A stretch of DNA of 6,385 nt, taken from contig CAYLZW010000319.1 in assembly GCA_964388085.1 (NCBI GenBank), positions 1-6,385 on the forward strand. Direction: 5' to 3'. This DNA is from CAYLZW01 sp964388085 (GTDB lineage Bacteria > Myxococcota > UBA727 > CAYLZW01). The notes under the pieces were generated by a model. It was not told the DNA's origin, searched no databases, and worked only from the letters and a program-made list of their open reading frames with translations. The position numbers and the translations under genes were made by a program. Shown one piece after another: positions 1-5,022 of this stretch (positions are counted from its first letter, which is position 1; the number at the start of each line of letters is the position of its first letter).

Positions 1-653
1 CGGCCCGGCGCGCGGATGAGGATCTCGCGCAAGAGCGCCAGCATCTTCGGGCTCTGTCCGACGATGGAGTCTTGCCGGATGGCGGCGAGCGCGGGGAAGC
101 GCCGCTCCCACGTCGCCACCTTGGCGTACAGGTCGCCGCCCTGGCTCGGGCTCCTGGCGTCCGCCGGGGCCTCTAGCGCGCTGGTCTCGCCGAGCAGCTT
201 GCGCATCTGGCGCGCGACCAACGCGCGACGCGCCTGCACCTGCACGCGCGCGAACAGCTCCTCGAGGTCGAAGGGCTTGGTCAGGTAGTCGTCGGCGCCG
301 ACGCGGAAGCCGACCACGCGGTCCGCGGCCTGGCCCTTGGCGGTCAGGAACATGAGCGGCGTCTCGCCGTAGCCGGGCCGCTCGCGCAGCGCCTTGCAGA
401 AGGCGATGCCATCCATCACGGGCATCATGACGTCGGAGACGACGAGCTCCACCGGGGCGTCGCCGTCACGCTCGAGCTGCTCGACGAGGGCGAGCGCCTC
501 TTTGCCGTTGGTGGCGTCGCTGACGCGGTAGCCGAGCTTCTTCAGGTTGTAGCGCAGGGCGTTGCGCAGGTCGGGCTCGTCCTCGACGACGAGCACGTGC
601 ACGGGCGCGCTCTCGGACGGCGTCTTCAGGAGGGCTGCTTCAGGGTCTGTCAC
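1..653 (-). CDS. Response regulator, NtrC-like (receiver plus start of AAA+ domain), C-terminus cut by window edge
   Basis: This is a cytoplasmic phospho-acceptor of a two-component system; 217 residues are visible. Residues 18-140 form a full receiver domain: hydrophobic strand VHVLVV, acidic pocket E24/D25, phospho-acceptor D74 in VSDVMMPVMDG, switch T104 in FLTAK, and K126 in DYLTKPF. After a helical, variable linker (about 145-194), the sequence DSIVGQSPKMLALLREIL (195-212) matches the opening of sigma-54 interaction AAA+ domains (pattern IIGxSPxM), so the full protein is probably an NtrC-type enhancer-binding activator. The Walker A motif would lie off the left edge and is not seen. The start chosen is GTG at 653-651, the only start codon in frame near the divergent gap; it has no good Shine-Dalgarno sequence. 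An in-frame GTG at 602 is an alternative that still keeps the receiver. The receiver call is firm; the sigma-54 part is likely but truncated. Confidence 0.88.
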   Translation of the reverse strand, partial: MTDPEAALLKTPSESAPVHVLVVEDEPDLRNALRYNLKKLGYRVSDATNGKEALALVEQLERDGDAPVELVVSDVMMPVMDGIAFCKALRERPGYGETPLMFLTAKGQAADRVVGFRVGADDYLTKPFDLEELFARVQVQARRALVARQMRKLLGETSALEAPADARSPSQGGDLYAKVATWERRFPALAAIRQDSIVGQSPKMLALLREILIRAPG

Positions 654-718
654 GGGCGCACCATGGGGCCGAAGAGAGGAGTACGCCGGGAATGTATCGC
701 AGAGGCTAAGGTAGGCCC
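654..718. promoter_or_regulatory. Divergent intergenic region between response regulator and tRNA-modification genes
   Basis: These 65 bases separate two divergently transcribed genes, so promoters for both should lie here or overlap the gene starts. The most AT-rich part is around 690-700 (aatgtatcgc), where tgtatc could act as a weak -10 element for the plus strand. No convincing -35 element, sigma-54 -24/-12 site or operator palindrome was seen. Promoter function is inferred from gene layout only. Confidence 0.35.
708..715 (+). promoter_or_regulatory. Ribosome binding site of the DTW-domain gene
   Basis: The purine-rich stretch aaggtagg lies just upstream of the ATG at 719 and resembles a Shine-Dalgarno sequence. 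It supports this ATG as the start; the protein then begins four residues before the basic stretch that leads into the zinc-ribbon cysteines. Confidence 0.55.
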
Positions 719-1411
719 ATGAGAGGACGCTCGGACGTCAAGAAGCGCTGCCCGACGTGCCGGATGCATCACGCGCTGTGCATCTGCGCGTTGACGCCGC
801 GGATCCGGACGCGCACGCGCGTGCTGCTCGTGCTGCACCGCTTCGAAGAGCGGAAGGCGACCAACACCGGGCAGCTGGCCGCGCGCTGCCTCGTGAACAG
901 CAGCATCGTCATCACGGGCGATCCGACGCGCCCCTTGCCTCCGACCCTGGTGCGCGACGACGAGCAGCCGCTGCTGCTCTTCCCCGCGGCCGACGCGCGC
1001 CCCATCAGCGACTTCGCCAACAGCGAGCGCCCCATCGCCCTCGTCGTGCCCGACGGGAACTGGCGGCAGGGCGGCAAGGTGCGCACGCGCGTGTCGAGCC
1101 TCGCGAAGGTGCCCTGCGTGACGCTGCCCGAAGGGCCGCCGACGATCTATCGCCTGCGCAGCGAGCAGCGCCCCGGCGGCCTCGCGACGCTCGAGGCCAT
1201 CGCGCGCGCGCTCGACGTGCTCGAGGGGCCGGGCAAGACGGACGAGATGCTGCGGGTGTTCCGCCAGATGGTCGAGCGCACGCTGTGGACGCGCGGCACG
1301 CTGCGCACCGCGGAGGTCTTTGGCGGCATCCCGCTCGCGGCGCTCCGGGACGATCCGCGCGGCGACGTTCATCGGCCGCACGTCGACACGGGCGCGAAGG
1401 TGCGCGCGTGA
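719..1411 (+). CDS. tapT: DTW-domain tRNA-uridine aminocarboxypropyltransferase (TapT/YfiP family)
   Basis: Family members transfer the 3-amino-3-carboxypropyl group of S-adenosylmethionine to a tRNA uridine, giving acp3U (position 47 in E. coli for TapT; position 20 or 20a for the eukaryotic DTWD enzymes). The 230 residues match the family's usual size. Visible signatures are a zinc-ribbon-like set C11, C14, C21, C23 (CPTC...CIC); H40-x-x-E43 followed by TNTGQLA (48-54); the family's namesake motif here as DGNW (112-115) within VVPDGNWRQGGKV; and YRLRSEQ (144-150) leading into GLATLEAIARAL (154-165). Asn replaces the Thr of the canonical DTW/DGTW motif, a change that should be compared with close homologues. 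The ATG is supported by an upstream aaggtagg. The stop overlaps the next gene in GTGA, so the pair is translationally coupled. The family call is strong; the target uridine cannot be read from the sequence. Confidence 0.92.
   Translation: MRGRSDVKKRCPTCRMHHALCICALTPRIRTRTRVLLVLHRFEERKATNTGQLAARCLVNSSIVITGDPTRPLPPTLVRDDEQPLLLFPAADARPISDFANSERPIALVVPDGNWRQGGKVRTRVSSLAKVPCVTLPEGPPTIYRLRSEQRPGGLATLEAIARALDVLEGPGKTDEMLRVFRQMVERTLWTRGTLRTAEVFGGIPLAALRDDPRGDVHRPHVDTGAKVRA
1395..1400 (+). promoter_or_regulatory. Ribosome binding site setting the GTG start of the Dus gene
   Basis: The sequence cgaagg inside the end of the upstream gene sits seven bases before the GTG at 1408. It supports that GTG over the much longer open frame extending back to 757, which lies out of frame across the DTW gene. 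The next in-frame ATG (1450) falls inside the conserved APMEG motif and would cut the fold. Confidence 0.6.
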
Positions 1412-2451
1412 CCCTCGAGCTCTTGCGACACGACACCGTGCTCGCCCCCATGGAGGGCGTCGGTCATCCGCTGTTTCGACAGCTCATCGCCGAGAAGGGC
1501 GGCGTCGGGCTGTTGTGCACGGAGTTCGTGCGCATCGCGGGCGTGAAGCTGTCGGCGAAGGCGCTCGAGGGCGCGGTGGTGAAGGTGCCGGGCGTTCCGC
1601 TGTCGGTGCAGGTCATGGGGCGCGACCTCGAGCTCATGGCCGAGGCGGCGGCGCTCGTCGAAGAGGCGGGCGCCGACGTCGTCGACATCAACCTCGGCTG
1701 CCCGTCCCCCTGCGCCGCGAAGGGAGGCGTCGGCGCCGCCATGCTGAAGGATCTGCCGCTGCTCTCGCGTGTGCTCCGCGGCATGCGCGCGCGCGTCAGG
1801 GGCCGGCTGTCGGCGAAGATCCGCGCCGGCTTCGACGACGCGAGCCACGTGCTGGACATCGTCGCCTGCGTCGAGGACGCGGGGGTCGACTTCCTGGCCA
1901 TCCATCCCCGACGACGAACGGACCTGTACCGCGGCGTGGCCGACTGGCGGATCATTCGCGCGGTGAAAGAGCGCGCGCGCGTCCCGGTCATCGGCAACGG
2001 TGACTGCTGGTACGCCGCGGACGTGGAGCGCATGCGCGCCGAGACGGGCTGTGACGCCGTCATGCTCGGCCGGCCCGCGCTGCGGAACCCGTGGATCTTC
2101 CAGCAGGCGGCCGCCCTCGCCGAGGGGAGCGCGCCCTTCGCGCCGAGCGGCGCCGACGTGGTGGGCTACCTCGACGAGGTCGCGCGCCGCTATCGGCAGC
2201 GCTGGACGAAGGAGCTGACGGTGCTCGGCAAGCTGAAGGAGATCATCGGCCTGCTCGGGCGCGCGGTGCGCGACGACAAGCGCTTCCTGCGCGCGGCGCA
2301 GCGCTCCCGCAGCGTCGAGGAGCTCGGCCAGCTCGCGTACGAGCACCTCGCTGCGCTGCCGGCGAGCGCGCTCGATCTGGACGCCCAGGGCAGCCTCAGG
2401 CTCGAGCTGTCCGGCAGCGTGAACGCCGGCGAGGGCGCTCGGGCGGCGTGA
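1408..2451 (+). CDS. dus: tRNA-dihydrouridine synthase (Dus family)
   Basis: This FMN- and NADPH-dependent enzyme reduces specific uridines of the tRNA D-loop to dihydrouridine. The 347-residue protein has the TIM-barrel signatures in order: LAPMEGVGHPLFR (12-24, FMN site), TEFV (38-41), Q68 in SVQVMG, DINLGCPS (93-100) with catalytic C98, K137 in SAKIRAGFDD, H166 in IHPRRRT, GNGDCW (196-201) and CDAVMLGRPALRNPWIF. The remainder is the helical tRNA-binding domain. NGDxW and CDAVMxGRxAL recall DusC, while PWIF recalls DusB, so the subfamily and target position are left open. The loop after the catalytic cysteine reads GCPSPCAAKGG, with Pro-Cys where DusB and DusC carry a basic residue. The GTG start overlaps the upstream stop by four bases. 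The gene ends convergent to the histidine kinase gene. Confidence 0.95.
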   Translation: MTLELLRHDTVLAPMEGVGHPLFRQLIAEKGGVGLLCTEFVRIAGVKLSAKALEGAVVKVPGVPLSVQVMGRDLELMAEAAALVEEAGADVVDINLGCPSPCAAKGGVGAAMLKDLPLLSRVLRGMRARVRGRLSAKIRAGFDDASHVLDIVACVEDAGVDFLAIHPRRRTDLYRGVADWRIIRAVKERARVPVIGNGDCWYAADVERMRAETGCDAVMLGRPALRNPWIFQQAAALAEGSAPFAPSGADVVGYLDEVARRYRQRWTKELTVLGKLKEIIGLLGRAVRDDKRFLRAAQRSRSVEELGQLAYEHLAALPASALDLDAQGSLRLELSGSVNAGEGARAA

Positions 2452-2459
2452 GAGCATGT

Positions 2460-2489
2460 CGCCGGCGCGCGAGGCCTCGAGCGCCGTCG
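2460..2489. terminator. Palindrome in the convergent gap, possible bidirectional terminator
   Basis: Positions 2464-2485 form a 22-base palindrome centred on gagg|cctc with a single mismatched pair (2469/2480). Pairing continues outward to 2460/2489 with one more mismatch (2462/2487). A transcript in either direction could fold into a strong GC hairpin with a loop of about four bases. It lies between the converging stops at 2451 and 2506, the expected place for a shared terminator. No T-rich tract follows on either strand, so intrinsic termination is uncertain. Confidence 0.45.
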
Positions 2490-2500
2490 CCGTCGCCGTC
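2483..2500 (+). repeat. Three tandem copies of GCCGTC
   Basis: Three perfect, adjacent hexamers lie in the noncoding gap just before the histidine kinase stop and overlap the right arm of the palindrome. This is probably a simple GC-rich slippage repeat; no function is apparent. Confidence 0.7.
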
Positions 2501-2505
2501 TTGGC

Positions 2506-5022
2506 TCAGGCGATCGCCGGCTCCTGGACGCGCTCGCCTACCAGCGTGACTCGAAAGCAGGTGCCTTCGCCCTCGTGGCTAAAGACCTCGATGCGGCCGC
2601 CGTGCGCCTCGACCACGGCCTTGGCGATGGCGAGCCCGAGACCCGAGCCTTGCCCCGCGTGCGTGTTGCGCGGGACCTGGAAGAAGGGCTCGAACAAGCG
2701 CGTGAGCGCGTCACCGGGCACGCCGCAGCCGGTGTCGCTCACCTCGACGACGAGCAGGTCCGGCTGAGCTCCCGCGTGCAGCTCGACGCTGACGCGCCCG
2801 CCCGGCGGCGTGAACTTGATGGCGTTGTCGACGAGGTTCTGCAGCACCTGCCCGAGGCGATGCTTGTCGCCCTGCACGCGCACCGGCGTGTGCTCGGCGA
2901 CCAGCACGTCCACCTCGACGCCGGCCTCCGCGGCGCGCGGCAAGAAGCCCTCGACCAGCGCGCGCGCGAGCTGCTCCACGTCGACGTCGCCGCCCTGCGC
3001 CTTGGTCTCCTTGAGCCGCGCGAGATCGAGCAGGTTCTCGCACATGGCCGTCAGCCGATCTTCCTGGCGCGCGACGCCCTCGAGGAAGTAGCGCAGGTCG
3101 GCCGGATCCATGTGCTTGAGGTCGCGCAAGAGCGTCTGCACGTTCTGGCGGATGATGGCGAGCGGCGAGCGAAAGTCGTGGCTCACCGTCGCCACCAGCT
3201 CGTCCTTGCGTTGGTTCAAGAGCGCGAGCTCTTCGTTCTTGCTGGCGAGCTCACGCGTGCGCGCCTCCACGCGCGCCTCGAGCTCCTGGTTCAGCGACTC
3301 GATCTCCGCGTAGGCGCGCGTGTTCACGAGCGCCGCCGCCAGCGGGCCGGCCAGCGACGACACGAAGGCCGCGTCACCCCCTTCGTAGGGGCGCGCGTCC
3401 GAGCGAGAGGAGAGCGCGAGCAGCCCCACCGGCTCACCGGCCACCGCCAGGCGCAGCGCGAGCACGGCGTCGTCGAGGCCCGGCGGCGGGCGCTTGTCGT
3501 CGTCGAACAATGCCACCTGCGAGCTGCCGAGCACCGGGAAGGTGGCGTCGTCGACGTCGAGCGACACCGTGGCGCCGAGCAGGGGCGAGAGCCGGCGCTC
3601 GCCGCGCTCGAGGCGATACAGGCGCACGGCCGCGGGCTGCACCGACTCCTCGAGCACGCGGCGGAGCAGCTCGGTCAGCTCCGAGAGGTGCTTGGCCGTG
3701 GACGCGTGCGCGGTGAACTGCGCCAGCAGGCGGCCGGCGTCATAGGGGGCCGAGCGCAGCAGATCGTCGACGTAGCGCTGCACGCGATGGGTGAGCGGCG
3801 CCGCGATGGCGAAGAGCAGCGCCGCCAAGGCGACCATGCCGGCGGCGTCGGTGAGCCTCAAGAACTGCACGCTCGCCCACATGGCGAAGCCGAGCGCCAT
3901 GCCGACCGCGGCGGCCACCGTCATGCCGCCGACGAGGCGCCGGGCGGTGTCGGTCAGGCGCAAAAGATCGTGGCGCACGATGGCGTCCGCGGTCGACAGC
4001 GGCACCAGCAGGATGAAGCCGTTCCAGAGCAGGCTCATGCCGAACAGCTCCAGCACGTGCCCGAAGAACAGGTTCACCGTCGGGATGCCGGCGCCCACCG
4101 GCCACGCCCAGAGGATCTGCCGCAGGCGCGCGCGCTGGTGCGCGCTCTTGCCCCGGCGATAGGCGACCACGAGGGCCGTCAGCCCCGTCGTCGTGCTCGC
4201 CGCCAGACAGCCGTACATGAGGTTGTCGAAGACGAGGTAGCTCGTCATGTCGCCCGCGGTGCGCGCGAGCCCGAGCGCGAGCAGTACGCCCATGACGAGC
4301 GCGAGCACGGTGACGCTCCACCACACCCGGCGCAGCCAGCGTCCCTCGCGGTCGTCCTCGCCGCGAAAGCTGTACGCGCGCGTGATGACGCCGACGAGCG
4401 CGAGGCCGAACACGCACAGAAAGGGCGCGAGCTGCGGGTAGAGCGGCGGCCAGCGCCAGAGGAACGTCATGTCGACGACGGACGCCATGCACATGCCGAC
4501 CGAGGCGAAGAAGGCGAAGAAGGCCCACGCCTCCGCCGTCGCCGGGCGCAAGAAGTAGAGCAACATGGCGACGCCGACGAAGATGAGCGCCAGGAACGAC
4601 AGGCTCGAGTGGCTCTTCACGAGGTCGGACGCGGTGAACGTCCGCGTCGGCACCGGCACGAAGCGCAGCTGCCCTTCGATGCCCTTCACCTGATAGACGA
4701 CGTCGCTGCCGAGCTCGTAGGAGAGCGCGCGCTGTTGCACCTCGGGCGCGGAGAAGACCAGCTCACCGTTCACGGCGACCACGAGGTCCCAGCGCTCGAG
4801 CCCTACCTGATCGGCCCCCCACACGTGCAGCGACACCGGGTTGACGAAGCCCTCCTCGGTGAGGGTGAAGCCGAGGAAGGGCTGCCCGACGAGGGCGAGC
4901 GCGCCCGCGCACACGTGCAGGCAGAAGACCAGCGCCGCCGCGCAGAGGGAGCCGAAGAGAATGTGGCTGATGACGCGCAAGGCTCGACGAGCGCCGGGCC
5001 CCGCGTCCCGGCTCACCTGCAC
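2506..5022 (-). CDS. Membrane histidine kinase: PDZ-like sensor, ~10 TM helices, GAF, HisKA, HATPase_c
   Basis: This 838-residue inner-membrane sensor kinase would autophosphorylate H615. Helix 1 (about 17-42) follows a basic N-terminus. Residues about 50-130 form an extracytoplasmic PDZ-like segment (GLERWDLVVAVNGE, then a strand-rich half). Nine further hydrophobic segments lie at about 141-158, 164-187, 196-217, 233-253, 263-288, 302-321, 328-349, 364-389 and 392-411; Arg/Lys-rich loops (e.g. 286-301) place the C-terminus inside. A GAF-like domain covers about 440-567, and a coiled coil 570-608. HisKA has VSHDFRSPL; HATPase_c has N-box QNLVDNAIKF (N733), G1 DTGCGVP, F-box FEPFF and G2 GQGSGLGL, so it looks active. 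It has no receiver domain. The start is GTG 5022, overlapping the upstream Ser/Thr kinase gene by 10 bases; a second in-frame GTG at 5016 would give a GTGA overlap. The signal sensed is unknown; the layout recalls Bacillus ComP. Confidence 0.93.
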   Translation of the reverse strand: MQVSRDAGPGARRALRVISHILFGSLCAAALVFCLHVCAGALALVGQPFLGFTLTEEGFVNPVSLHVWGADQVGLERWDLVVAVNGELVFSAPEVQQRALSYELGSDVVYQVKGIEGQLRFVPVPTRTFTASDLVKSHSSLSFLALIFVGVAMLLYFLRPATAEAWAFFAFFASVGMCMASVVDMTFLWRWPPLYPQLAPFLCVFGLALVGVITRAYSFRGEDDREGRWLRRVWWSVTVLALVMGVLLALGLARTAGDMTSYLVFDNLMYGCLAASTTTGLTALVVAYRRGKSAHQRARLRQILWAWPVGAGIPTVNLFFGHVLELFGMSLLWNGFILLVPLSTADAIVRHDLLRLTDTARRLVGGMTVAAAVGMALGFAMWASVQFLRLTDAAGMVALAALLFAIAAPLTHRVQRYVDDLLRSAPYDAGRLLAQFTAHASTAKHLSELTELLRRVLEESVQPAAVRLYRLERGERRLSPLLGATVSLDVDDATFPVLGSSQVALFDDDKRPPPGLDDAVLALRLAVAGEPVGLLALSSRSDARPYEGGDAAFVSSLAGPLAAALVNTRAYAEIESLNQELEARVEARTRELASKNEELALLNQRKDELVATVSHDFRSPLAIIRQNVQTLLRDLKHMDPADLRYFLEGVARQEDRLTAMCENLLDLARLKETKAQGGDVDVEQLARALVEGFLPRAAEAGVEVDVLVAEHTPVRVQGDKHRLGQVLQNLVDNAIKFTPPGGRVSVELHAGAQPDLLVVEVSDTGCGVPGDALTRLFEPFFQVPRNTHAGQGSGLGLAIAKAVVEAHGGRIEVFSHEGEGTCFRVTLVGERVQEPAIA

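Noticed and set aside
654..718. Possible sigma-54 -24/-12 promoter or riboswitch in the divergent gap
   Set aside because: No GG/GC pair with the right spacing and sequence, and the gap is too short for a riboswitch aptamer.
650..1381. A 243-codon minus-strand open frame opposite the DTW gene that runs into the regulator start
   Set aside because: Its composition is that of an antisense shadow, and the DTW motifs lie on the plus strand. Only its last few codons, within the divergent gap, are mentioned as a possible leader.
757..1407. Long N-terminal extension of the Dus frame across the DTW gene
   Set aside because: The extension is Arg/Ala-rich, lies out of frame over a clearly coding DTW gene, and has no homology. 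The GTG at 1408 has a ribosome binding site and gives a normal-length Dus.
1369..2457. A 362-codon minus-strand open frame opposite the Dus gene
   Set aside because: Low-complexity shadow translation. The plus strand carries all Dus catalytic motifs.
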